From NCBI GenBank assembly GCA_965208975.1, contig CBDBQH010000001.1:558001-622000 (forward strand): a DNA stretch of 64,000 bases. The letters run 5' to 3'. This document shows, one piece after another, positions 9,260 through 17,125 of this stretch. Position numbers and translations under genes: made by a program. The DNA comes from G963663315 sp965208975. Lineage in GTDB: Bacteria; Pseudomonadota; Gammaproteobacteria; Arenicellales; Poriferihabitantaceae. The notes beneath the pieces were generated by a model, which saw only the letters and a program-made list of their open reading frames with translations, had not been told where the DNA came from and did not search any database. Each line of letters begins with the position of its first letter. Within the stretch, counting starts at the first letter, position 1.

Positions 9260-10657
9260 TTATTCGTCAAGCGCCATCATCCGGTTATGCGCATGCAGCG
9301 CCGCGACCTTGTACGCCTCCGCCAGGGTCGGATAGTTGAAGGCGTTCTCGAGGAAATAATCCAGCGTTCCTTTCAGGGTCAACACAGCCTGACCAATATG
9401 AATCAGCTCAGTGGCGCCTTCGCCGACGATATGGACCCCGAGGAGCCGTCTGGACTTGATAGAGAATATCATTTTCATCAAGCCGGACTGCAAGCCCATG
9501 ACCTTGCCACGGGAGGTTTCCCTCAATCGGACAATACCGACCTCGTAAGGATACTTCTTCTTGATCACTTCTTCCTCGGACATGCCGACACTCGACATTT
9601 CCGGCACTCCGTAGATACCATAAGGGAAAAATTTCGGTTGTTTATGGGATTTGCTGCCCAGCGCATGCAGCACCGCAATCCGTCCCTGCTCAAGCGAAGT
9701 CGAGGCAAGGCTGGGAAATCCGATGACATCACCCGCAGCATAGATGTTCGGGCAGGCCGTCTGGAAGCTGTCATTGACAGACAATCTGCCGCGATGATCC
9801 ACCTCCAGCCCGATATTCTCCAGTCCCAGATTCTGGGTTGCCCCTACCCGGCCGGCGGCAAACAGCACCATATCCGCCGCCATCGCCCGATTACTGTCCA
9901 GACGCACGATACAAGTACCGTTTTCGCGGCTTTCTATACTGACTACTTTCTGGCCGAACTGCAACCTGAGGCCGTCACTGATGATGTCATGACGAAAGTG
10001 CATCAGAATCTCCTGGTCCATGAAATCCAGCATCGAATCACGCGGCTCGATCAGAGTCACATTGATGTCCAGGGTTTTGAATATAGTGGCATATTCGACA
10101 CCGACCACGCCGGCGCCGATCACGATCATGGAACGCGGCAGCTTCTCCATACACGTCACCTCATCGCTGTCGATTATTGTCGTATTGTTGAACGGGACGT
10201 AATCGGGGCGATAAGTTCTGGTTCCGACCGCGATGATGAACCTGTCCGCGGTCAGGGAAATCGCGTCTCCCGTCGCGGTACGGACTTCGATTTCCCTGTC
10301 GTTGACAAAAGACGCAAAACCCTGAATGGTATGGACCCCGTTTCTCACCAGATGGTCCTGCTGAATGTCCACCTCACTCTGCAAGGTCAGGTGGAGTCTT
10401 TGCATCAGGTCCTGCGCCTTGATATCCGCCTTGACCCGGTAGGCGCGTCCATAGAACCCGCGCTCCCTCCATCCGGTCAGATTGAGTACGGTTTCCCGCA
10501 GCGTCTTGCTCGGAATGGTGCCGGTATGCACACAGACTCCACCGACTTGCGCCATGCCATCAATGATCGCGGCCTGTTTTCCCATTTTGGCGGCCTGGAT
10601 CGCCGCCGCTTTTCCGGCTGGTCCGCTACCGATAATGATGACATCAAATTTCTGCAT
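9260..10657 (-). CDS. sthA: Soluble pyridine nucleotide transhydrogenase SthA
   Basis: SthA is an FAD enzyme that moves hydride between NADPH and NAD+ in the cytoplasm. The 465-residue product has the N-terminal FAD motif GSGPAGKAAAI (residues 10-20), the NAD-binding GAGVVGVEYATIF and a C-terminal dimerization domain with EGATELIHIGQ. The sequence GGVCVHTGTIPSK lacks the second cysteine of the CxxxxC disulfide found in lipoamide dehydrogenase-like relatives, which is diagnostic for SthA. It starts the minus-strand unit sthA-enolase-xseA and is divergent from the DegQ-type protease gene. Confidence 0.93.
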   Translation of the reverse strand: MQKFDVIIIGSGPAGKAAAIQAAKMGKQAAIIDGMAQVGGVCVHTGTIPSKTLRETVLNLTGWRERGFYGRAYRVKADIKAQDLMQRLHLTLQSEVDIQQDHLVRNGVHTIQGFASFVNDREIEVRTATGDAISLTADRFIIAVGTRTYRPDYVPFNNTTIIDSDEVTCMEKLPRSMIVIGAGVVGVEYATIFKTLDINVTLIEPRDSMLDFMDQEILMHFRHDIISDGLRLQFGQKVVSIESRENGTCIVRLDSNRAMAADMVLFAAGRVGATQNLGLENIGLEVDHRGRLSVNDSFQTACPNIYAAGDVIGFPSLASTSLEQGRIAVLHALGSKSHKQPKFFPYGIYGVPEMSSVGMSEEEVIKKKYPYEVGIVRLRETSRGKVMGLQSGLMKMIFSIKSRRLLGVHIVGEGATELIHIGQAVLTLKGTLDYFLENAFNYPTLAEAYKVAALHAHNRMMALDE

Positions 10658-10703
10658 GGCCGTATTCCCCGTACCTTAACTTCCTGCATCTTAACAAAGA
10701 ATT

Positions 10704-10733
10704 CATTAGCAAAATACATCATTAGCAAAATAC
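10704..10733. repeat. Two 14-bp direct repeats between sthA and the protease gene
   Basis: CATTAGCAAAATAC occurs at 10704-10717 and again at 10720-10733, in the divergent intergenic region. The 16-bp period is not an integral helical turn count, so the repeat could be a regulator site or simply a small tandem duplication. Confidence 0.6.
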
Positions 10734-10817
10734 CCTACCGGCGATTGTGTGATTCGGATTAGAATACCGTGCATAAAAAATCCGCCGACTCATCGCTAAA
10801 AATTCACCAAAAATCAC

Positions 10818-12164
10818 ATGTTTCGTGTTCGAGCCCTGATTTTCCTGATCGTTTTGATTGCCGCCCCGATAGGGCAGGCCGGATTGCCCGTGGCATTGAA
10901 CGGAGAAGAATTGCCCAGTCTGGCGCCGATGCTGGAACAGGTGCGACCTGCGATTGTGAACATTTCAACCACTACCATTATCGAGGCGCGGGAACATCCA
11001 TTGTTGCAGGATCCGTTCTTTCGCCGGTTTTTTGACTTTCCCCGACGACAGCGACCTTCCAGCAGCTTAGGCTCCGGGGTCATCGTCGATGCCGAAAAGG
11101 GTTATGTGGTTACCAACCATCATGTCATTGACAAGGCGGATGTGATTACCGTGACTACCGTCGATGGCAATGAACTGAAAGCGCAACTGATTGGTTCCGA
11201 CCCCGCCAGCGATGTTGCGGTGGTGCGTGTCGATGCCGGGAATCTGACCGAAATCAGGATGGGGGATTCCCGGAATTTACGGGTTGGTGATTTCGTTGTC
11301 GCGATCGGCAGTCCATTCGGGCTGAGCCAGACGGTGACTTCCGGGATTGTCAGCGCTCTTGGCCGTACTGGCCTGGGTATCAAGGGGTACGAGGATTTTA
11401 TTCAGACCGACGCGTCCATCAACCCCGGCAATTCCGGAGGGGCGCTGGTCAATCTGCGCGGAGAATTGATCGGCATCAATACCGCAATTCTCTCACGCGG
11501 CGGCGGCAGTGTTGGCATCGGCCTCTCCATCCCGATATACATGGTCAGGAGCCTGATGGATCAACTGATCGAATTCGGAGAAGTCAAACGTGGATTGCTG
11601 GGTGTCCAGATGCAGGACCTGACTCCATCGCTGGCGAGCGCTTTCGGAATTAGCGGAGAAAAGGGAGCCGTAGTGTCCGAAGTCATTGCCGGTTCGGCGG
11701 CACAGGAAAAAGGAATCCGGGAAGGGGATGTCATCATCGGGGTCAATGATACCGCTGTCGAAAACAGCGCTGATTTGAGAAACGCGATCGGCCTGTTGCG
11801 CGCCGGAGAGCAGGCGCGGATCAAATTTTATCGAGAAGGAGAGCGACGCGAAGTCATGGTCCGCATCAAGGAACCCCATGAGATGATGGGCAACGCCCCG
11901 GCGGTTAATGAACGACTGCGGGGAGCATACTTCGAAGATGTCCCGCCGAACTCCGATCTGGGCGGTGGAGTCATCGTAACCGACATTGAACCCGGCAGTC
12001 CGGCGGCTTCATCGGGACTGAAGGTGAACGATGTGATTATCAGCATCAATCGTGAGAAGATCACGGATACCCGGGATATGAAGCGGGCGCCGGGAAAGTC
12101 CGGCGGGGGGTTGCTGATCCAGTTGATCCGCAATAAACGGGTTCTTTTCATGGTTATCCAATAG
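10818..12164 (+). CDS. degQ: DegP/DegQ-type periplasmic serine endoprotease
   Basis: This S1C-family protease and chaperone removes damaged or misfolded envelope proteins. The 448-residue product begins with a Sec signal peptide (about 1-21). The catalytic triad is visible as His102 in TNHHVIDKAD, Asp132 in DPASDVAVV and Ser206 in NPGNSGGAL. Two PDZ domains follow (about 255-345 and 360-448), with GLLGVQMQDL and GVIVTDIEPGSPAA as their carboxylate-binding loops. The short LA-loop segment makes DegQ/MucD more likely than DegP. rpe starts 10 bp downstream, so they may share a transcript. Confidence 0.9.
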   Translation: MFRVRALIFLIVLIAAPIGQAGLPVALNGEELPSLAPMLEQVRPAIVNISTTTIIEAREHPLLQDPFFRRFFDFPRRQRPSSSLGSGVIVDAEKGYVVTNHHVIDKADVITVTTVDGNELKAQLIGSDPASDVAVVRVDAGNLTEIRMGDSRNLRVGDFVVAIGSPFGLSQTVTSGIVSALGRTGLGIKGYEDFIQTDASINPGNSGGALVNLRGELIGINTAILSRGGGSVGIGLSIPIYMVRSLMDQLIEFGEVKRGLLGVQMQDLTPSLASAFGISGEKGAVVSEVIAGSAAQEKGIREGDVIIGVNDTAVENSADLRNAIGLLRAGEQARIKFYREGERREVMVRIKEPHEMMGNAPAVNERLRGAYFEDVPPNSDLGGGVIVTDIEPGSPAASSGLKVNDVIISINREKITDTRDMKRAPGKSGGGLLIQLIRNKRVLFMVIQ

Positions 12165-12174
12165 TCATAAGCGT

Positions 12175-12885
12175 ATGAACAACTATTTAATTGCCCCTTC
12201 CATCCTGTCTGCGGATTTTGCGCGATTGGGCCAGGAAGTCGAGGATGTGCTGGCGTCCGGCGCCGACATGGTGCATTTTGATGTCATGGACAACCATTAT
12301 GTACCGAATCTGACCATTGGGCCGATGGTCTGCCAGGCCTTGCGAAAATACGGGATTACCGCCCCGATTGATGTTCACCTGATGATTCGTCCAGTGGACC
12401 GGATTATTCCTGATTTCGCCCGCGCCGGAGCCACCTGGATCACCTTTCATCCTGAATGTTCCGAGCATGTTGACCGCAGTTTGCAACTGATTCATGAATG
12501 CGGATGCAAATCCGGGCTGGTTTTCAACCCGGCCACGACCCTGGAAGCGCTGGAGTATGTGCTGGACAAGGTAGACATGATCTTGTTGATGTCCGTGAAT
12601 CCCGGGTTTGGCGGACAGAAATTCATCCCCTCCACCCTGGACAAAATCAGGCGGGCCCGCGAAATCATTCGCGCCAGCGGGAGGGATATTCGTCTGGAAG
12701 TGGACGGCGGAGTCAAGCTGGATAATATCGCCGCGATTGCGCAAGCGGGCGCCGACACGTTTGTCGCCGGTAGCGCGATATTCAATGCGGCAGACGAGCA
12801 GGACAGCCACCGCTACGACCGCATTATTTCACAGCTGCGGTCCCGGCTTGCCGAGCAGGGGCGGATAGGCAAGCCGACATGTTGA
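12175..12885 (+). CDS. rpe: Ribulose-phosphate 3-epimerase
   Basis: Rpe interconverts ribulose-5-phosphate and xylulose-5-phosphate in the pentose phosphate pathway. The 236-residue TIM-barrel shows the family signatures LIAPSILSADFARLG at the N-terminus, VDVHLMIRPVDR-type sequence (IDVHLMIRPVDR), MSVNPGFGGQKFI and EVDGGVKLDN. The catalytic aspartates are in HFDVMDNHYVPNLT and EVDGG. The last seven bases overlap the start of trpE. A gph gene, which often follows rpe before trpE, is missing. Confidence 0.96.
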   Translation: MNNYLIAPSILSADFARLGQEVEDVLASGADMVHFDVMDNHYVPNLTIGPMVCQALRKYGITAPIDVHLMIRPVDRIIPDFARAGATWITFHPECSEHVDRSLQLIHECGCKSGLVFNPATTLEALEYVLDKVDMILLMSVNPGFGGQKFIPSTLDKIRRAREIIRASGRDIRLEVDGGVKLDNIAAIAQAGADTFVAGSAIFNAADEQDSHRYDRIISQLRSRLAEQGRIGKPTC

Positions 12886-14387
12886 GCCAGCAGGATTTCG
12901 ACCGCCTGAGCGCGGATGGCTACACCCATATCCCGTTAGTGTGTGAAGCGCTGGCCGACCTGGAAACCCCGTTGAGCGCCTACCTCAAGCTGTCTGATCA
13001 ACCCTATAGCTATCTGCTTGAGTCAGTACAGGGTGGGGAAAAATGGGGGCGTTACTCGATCATCGGACTGCCTTGTGGCAAACGTCTCGAAGTCCGCGGG
13101 CAGGAATTACGCGTTTTTGAGAACAATGAACTGACAGAACAGCGAGTGAGCGCCGACCCACTGGATGAAGTCCGGCGCCTTGCAAGGAATTATCGGGTGC
13201 CGGAACTGCCGGAACTGCCACGCTTCAATGGCGGACTGGTTGGATATTTCGGTTACGATACGATCCGTTACATTGAGCCGGGCTTGGGCAGAAATCCGCA
13301 CAAAGAGCCAATTGATGCTCCCGATATTTTGCTCATGATATCTGGAGACTTGATTGTTTTTGATAATATTTCCAATAGATTATATGCTATTACTCTGGTT
13401 GATTCGAGTATCAGGAACGGATGGAAAGCCGGACAGGAGCGCCTTGCCGGGATTGTCGCGCAACTCAATCGGGGACTACCCGAGCGCGGCGGGCTGGTCG
13501 TCCCTTCCGTAACCTATGAATCCGATTTCGATTCTTCATTTCCCAGAGAGGATTACGAAGCGGCGGTGGAGAAATGCAAGCAATACATACTGGACGGCGA
13601 CGCCTTCCAGATTGTTATTTCCCAGCGTCTGTCCCTGGATTATTTTGCGCCGCCGCTGGATTTGTATCGGGCATTGCGTACCCTGAACCCGTCACCCTAT
13701 ATGTATTACCTGAATCTGGGTGACTTTCATATTGCCGGTTCCTCTCCGGAAATCCTGGTGCGTCTCGAAGACGGTGAAATCACCCTGCGCCCGATTGCCG
13801 GTACACGGCCACGTGGAGACAATGAGGAGGAAGACGCCAGGCTGATAGAGGATTTACTCTCCGACCCGAAGGAGCTGGCCGAACACCTGATGCTGATTGA
13901 TCTGGGACGAAACGATGTTGGCAGAGTGTCGAAAACCGGCACGGTACAGGTCACCGACCAAATGACCATCGAGAAATACTCCCATGTCATGCACATCGTC
14001 TCCAATGTGACCGGACAAATCACTGACGATCTGGATGCAGTGGATGTGCTCCGGGCTACTTTTCCGGCTGGCACATTGTCCGGCGCCCCGAAGATTCGCG
14101 CCATGGAAATAATTGAAGAACTGGAACCGGATAAACGCGGAATCTATTCCGGCGCCATCGGCTACATTGGCTGGAATGGGAACATGGATATGGCCATTGC
14201 TATCCGCACCGCGTTGATCAAGAACAATCGGGTCTATATTCAGGCTGGCGGCGGAGTGGTAGCGGATTCTGTCGCCACAACCGAATGGGAGGAAACCATG
14301 AACAAGGGGCGCGCCGTATTCAAGGCGGTAGCGATGGTCAACGCCGGACTGCACAATACTCTGGACAATGAGGCGCCGGCATGCTGA
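12879..14387 (+). CDS. trpE: Anthranilate synthase component I
   Basis: TrpE converts chorismate to anthranilate with ammonia delivered by TrpG, the first step of tryptophan synthesis. The 502-residue product carries the tryptophan feedback site motif LLESVQGGEKWGRYS (around residue 47) and the chorismate-binding C-terminal half with IAGTRPRGDNEEEDA, LMLIDLGRNDVGRV and GTLSGAPKIRAMEII. It overlaps rpe upstream and trpG downstream by seven bases each, so translation of all three is probably coupled. I see no leader peptide or attenuator, because there is no space before the gene. Confidence 0.96.
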   Translation: MLSQQDFDRLSADGYTHIPLVCEALADLETPLSAYLKLSDQPYSYLLESVQGGEKWGRYSIIGLPCGKRLEVRGQELRVFENNELTEQRVSADPLDEVRRLARNYRVPELPELPRFNGGLVGYFGYDTIRYIEPGLGRNPHKEPIDAPDILLMISGDLIVFDNISNRLYAITLVDSSIRNGWKAGQERLAGIVAQLNRGLPERGGLVVPSVTYESDFDSSFPREDYEAAVEKCKQYILDGDAFQIVISQRLSLDYFAPPLDLYRALRTLNPSPYMYYLNLGDFHIAGSSPEILVRLEDGEITLRPIAGTRPRGDNEEEDARLIEDLLSDPKELAEHLMLIDLGRNDVGRVSKTGTVQVTDQMTIEKYSHVMHIVSNVTGQITDDLDAVDVLRATFPAGTLSGAPKIRAMEIIEELEPDKRGIYSGAIGYIGWNGNMDMAIAIRTALIKNNRVYIQAGGGVVADSVATTEWEETMNKGRAVFKAVAMVNAGLHNTLDNEAPAC

Positions 14388-14944
14388 TCATGATCGACAA
14401 CTACGATTCATTCACCTGGAATCTGGTGCAGTATCTCGGTGAACTCGGCCAGGAGGTGACAGTTTACCGCAATGATCAGATTAGCGTGGAGCAGATTGGC
14501 GCATTGTCACCGGATTTTATCGTGATTTCACCGGGACCCTGTACCCCGAACGAAGCGGGAATTTCCATAGAACTGGTTTCAAGATACGCCGGAGTATTCC
14601 CGATTCTGGGGGTTTGTCTTGGACACCAGAGTATCGGCCAGGCATTCGGCGGAAACATTGTCCATGCACAACAGATCATGCACGGCAAAACCTCCATGGT
14701 GCACCATAACGGCGCCGGGGTATTCAACAACCTGAACACTCCTTTTCAGGCAACCCGCTACCACTCTTTAGTGATCGAGAAAGAGACCATGCCGGACTGC
14801 TTCGAGATTACGGCCTGGACTGATGATGGAGAAATCATGGCCGTGAAGCACCGGAAATTCGCTATTGAGGGAGTGCAGTTTCATCCCGAGTCAATCATTA
14901 CCGAAAACGGACATGCGCTGCTGCGTAATTTCCTGGATCAATAG
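14381..14944 (+). CDS. trpG: Anthranilate synthase component II (glutamine amidotransferase)
   Basis: TrpG hydrolyses glutamine and passes ammonia to TrpE; in many bacteria it also serves 4-amino-4-deoxychorismate synthesis. The 187-residue class I amidotransferase has the nucleophilic Cys in ILGVCLGHQSIGQAFGG and the His-Glu pair in VQFHPESI. N-terminal IDNYDSFTWNLVQYLGELG is typical. It overlaps trpE and is followed directly by trpC with no trpD between them, unlike the common trpGDC order. Confidence 0.95.
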   Translation: MLIMIDNYDSFTWNLVQYLGELGQEVTVYRNDQISVEQIGALSPDFIVISPGPCTPNEAGISIELVSRYAGVFPILGVCLGHQSIGQAFGGNIVHAQQIMHGKTSMVHHNGAGVFNNLNTPFQATRYHSLVIEKETMPDCFEITAWTDDGEIMAVKHRKFAIEGVQFHPESIITENGHALLRNFLDQ

Positions 14945-14971
14945 CCCCGCACCCGCGTCGACCGAAACTCC

Positions 14972-15775
14972 GTGACTGATATTCTTGCAAACATACTCGC
15001 GACCAAAGTGGCGGAAGTGGCCGAACAGGCGCCAACTACCCCGCTTGCGGAGTTGAAAAGCCGTTCAGCCGACCTGCCGCAATGCCGCGGGTTTGTCGAT
15101 GCCATCGAGTCCCGGATATCACAAGGCGCCCCGGCTGTCATTTGCGAGATCAAGAAAGCCTCACCCAGCAAAGGCATTATCCGGGAAAACCTGAACCCCG
15201 CCGCGGTCGCCCGGAGCTATGCCGAGGGTGGAGCGGCCTGCCTGTCCGTGTTGACCGATCAAACCTGGTTCCAAGGGCACGATGACCACCTTGTGGCGGC
15301 CAGACAATCCTGTTCCCTGCCGGTCATCCGCAAGGATTTCGTCATTGACCCGTATCAGGTCTGGCAGGCGCGGGTGATTGGCGCGGACGCCATATTGCTG
15401 ATCGTCGCTGCCCTGGAAGATTCGGCGCTACTGGAATTGAGTGAGCTCGCCATGAGTATCGGACTGGATGTACTGATTGAGGTTCATAACCGCCCGGAGC
15501 TTGAACGCGCCCTGAAACTGCCGGTCCGGCTGATCGGCGTCAATAACCGGAATCTGAGGACCTTCGAGACCTCATTGCAGACGACGATCAACATGCTTGG
15601 GCAAATACCCGCGGATAGAACGGTCGTGACAGAAAGCGGCATCCATCAGCCAGAAGACATCGCGCTGATGCGTCAACACAACGTGCATGCCTTCCTGGTC
15701 GGTGAAGCCTTCATGAGCGCCAATGAGCCGGGGACGAGGCTCAAAGACTTGTTTTTCCCGGACCGAATCGGATAA
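14972..15775 (+). CDS. trpC: Indole-3-glycerol phosphate synthase
   Basis: TrpC closes the indole ring of CdRP to give indole-3-glycerol phosphate. The 267-residue barrel shows CEIKKASPSKGIIRE, LPVIRKDFVIDPYQV and IGVNNRNLRTFE, which hold the catalytic lysines and glutamates, and VTESGIHQPED near the end. The start is a GTG at 14972, giving the usual TDILANILATK N-terminus; no ATG fits. The 27-bp gap from trpG leaves no room for trpD. No clear terminator is seen after the stop. Confidence 0.94.
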   Translation: MTDILANILATKVAEVAEQAPTTPLAELKSRSADLPQCRGFVDAIESRISQGAPAVICEIKKASPSKGIIRENLNPAAVARSYAEGGAACLSVLTDQTWFQGHDDHLVAARQSCSLPVIRKDFVIDPYQVWQARVIGADAILLIVAALEDSALLELSELAMSIGLDVLIEVHNRPELERALKLPVRLIGVNNRNLRTFETSLQTTINMLGQIPADRTVVTESGIHQPEDIALMRQHNVHAFLVGEAFMSANEPGTRLKDLFFPDRIG

Positions 15776-15802
15776 CCACGGGGGATTGCTCCTGTAAAAA
15801 CT

Positions 15803-15831
15803 GGTTACTTAAAGTTACTTATTGCTATAAT
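15803..15831 (+). promoter_or_regulatory. Promoter of the toxin-antitoxin-like module, with paired direct repeats
   Basis: A perfect TATAAT at 15826-15831 has an upstream TG (TTGCTATAAT, an extended -10). A weak -35, GGTTAC, lies 17 bp upstream at 15803-15808. GTTACTT occurs twice, at 15804-15810 and 15814-15820, exactly one helical turn apart and overlapping the -35 region, which could be an autoregulatory operator. A Shine-Dalgarno AGGAG at 15847-15851 serves the next gene. Confidence 0.6.
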
Positions 15832-15859
15832 ACACTCCTTGATATCAGGAGAATTGACG

Positions 15860-16210
15860 ATGAATAAAGAAATGACTACGACCAAAATCGACATCAATTC
15901 TTTGCACAAGCTTCGTATGCTCGCGGAGCGATCAGACCGATCTGCGCCGCTTCAATTAAAAGTCTTGATCGACAGTGCATGGCGGACCAGTCCAGCAGAG
16001 CTAACCGATTCAGAATTGTTCGATGGCGTATTCAATGAACTTGTCGCTAATTCCGAAGCGGGTATCGTCACAGACGAAGCTCTTGCGAGCGCTGCACATG
16101 ATCGTGACCTTGGCGCTATTAGCTGGGGCAGCGAGAATGGTAAGTGCATTGGTACTATGGTTGATGGCGCTCGCATCAATGTTGACGGCAATGTATTGGC
16201 GACTGGATAA
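15860..16210 (+). CDS. Hypothetical protein, possible antitoxin partner of the zeta-type kinase
   Basis: I do not recognise this 116-residue protein. The N-terminal half is helical and charged (SLHKLRMLAERSDRSAPLQL); the C-terminal half is predicted to be beta-rich (GKCIGTMVDGARINVDGNV). The ATG at 15860 follows a good AGGAG. It is the first gene of a three-ORF unit ending in a zeta-toxin-like kinase, and its own promoter carries repeats that could bind an autoregulator. Position and size therefore suggest an antitoxin, but there is no sequence proof; epsilon antitoxins of known epsilon-zeta systems look different. Confidence 0.6.
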   Translation: MNKEMTTTKIDINSLHKLRMLAERSDRSAPLQLKVLIDSAWRTSPAELTDSELFDGVFNELVANSEAGIVTDEALASAAHDRDLGAISWGSENGKCIGTMVDGARINVDGNVLATG

Positions 16211-16213
16211 TTT

Positions 16214-16288
16214 ATGAATGTTCTGCTCACCCTGGGGCTATTCACTCTTGCTGCCGCTTTTTGTTGCTCTGCTTTGTACATCTGGTGA
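16214..16288 (+). CDS. Small hydrophobic ORF (24 aa) between the two TA-like genes
   Basis: An ATG at 16214, three bases after the previous stop, opens a 24-codon frame ending at TGA 16286-16288. The peptide is almost wholly hydrophobic (MNVLLTLGLFTLAAAFCCSA then LYIW) and would form one membrane helix. No strong Shine-Dalgarno is visible, so translation might depend on coupling with the preceding gene. The zeta-type kinase starts nine bases later. It may be a real small membrane peptide or a chance frame. Confidence 0.35.
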   Translation: MNVLLTLGLFTLAAAFCCSALYIW

Positions 16289-16297
16289 ATTGCACCC

Positions 16298-16954
16298 ATG
16301 AGCGACGATAAGCCCGTTCTGATCCTCATAGGAGGAATCAACGGGGCTGGTAAAACAACGCTCTATTACGATCAAATCAAACCCTGTCTCGACAAATCAG
16401 GCCGCAACTATCCATTTGTCAATGCGGATGAAATGGAAAAAGCAAAATTCCCGAACGAAGTCGGTAAGCACAGCATTGAAATGGGTAAATTGGCCGCGAC
16501 AATTCGCGACCAATATCTGGCATCTGGTCAATCTTTTATGACCGAAACCGTCTTTTCGCACGAGTCGAAAAACCAACTGATCGAGGATGCGCAAAAAGCA
16601 GGATTTAAAGTAATACTCAATCACGTTCACGTCGATTCACCTGACCTGGCATATAAGCGAGTTCAAACCCGAGTACAAAAAGGCGGTCACGATGTACCGA
16701 AGGATAAAGTGTTCTCACGCTACGACCGCACGGTGGCTAATATACAAAAAGCATCTATGACCGCCGACCAAACCTATGTTTGGGATAACTCCCGAAGCCA
16801 GGGTCATACGGGTGTAACACACCGCTTTGTAATGACAATGGCAAAGGGTAACATAATAAAATTGTCGCCCCGAATACCCGCTTGGGCGCACAGAATGTAT
16901 CGACTCCAAATCGATAAGTTAAACATCGCCAGGAGAAGTCAAAGGCGCCGATGA
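16298..16954 (+). CDS. Zeta-toxin family P-loop kinase
   Basis: Zeta toxins phosphorylate UDP-N-acetylglucosamine or related substrates and poison cell wall synthesis. The 218-residue product has a Walker A motif GINGAGKTT (residues 13-21), an acidic VNADEM segment, FMTETVFSHESK, which is typical of the family's second strand, and a later YDRTVANIQKA helix with a basic residue suitable for phosphate binding. The C-terminal tail is strongly basic. It is the last gene before the CRISPR leader. The two short ORFs upstream may form its regulator. Toxic activity is inferred, not shown. Confidence 0.75.
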   Translation: MSDDKPVLILIGGINGAGKTTLYYDQIKPCLDKSGRNYPFVNADEMEKAKFPNEVGKHSIEMGKLAATIRDQYLASGQSFMTETVFSHESKNQLIEDAQKAGFKVILNHVHVDSPDLAYKRVQTRVQKGGHDVPKDKVFSRYDRTVANIQKASMTADQTYVWDNSRSQGHTGVTHRFVMTMAKGNIIKLSPRIPAWAHRMYRLQIDKLNIARRSQRRR

Positions 16955-17125
16955 CAAAGCCCCGTCTAAACGTCGTCGCGGTATTCACCGACCAGTAGGG
17001 ACGGGTTGATGCGCCTGTCCGCATCAGGAACGGGTGTTGATAATATCGGGTAAACACGGGGGTGTTCCAGCGAAAAAATCAAGAGTTCTGATTTCGTCCT
17101 GAGAAACCCTGGCGGAGTAGTTGTG
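16955..17125 (+). other. Presumed CRISPR leader region
   Basis: The 171 bp between the kinase gene and the first repeat lie upstream of the array in its predicted transcription direction, so this is where the leader should be. It is not strongly AT-rich. I see TTGATG at 17006-17011 and GATAAT at 17039-17044, but their spacing (27 bp) is too long for a sigma-70 promoter, so no convincing array promoter is evident here. Confidence 0.45.

Noticed and set aside
9242..10762. 506-codon plus-strand frame antisense to sthA
   Set aside because: It mirrors sthA codons, resembles no family, and sthA is unmistakable on the other strand.
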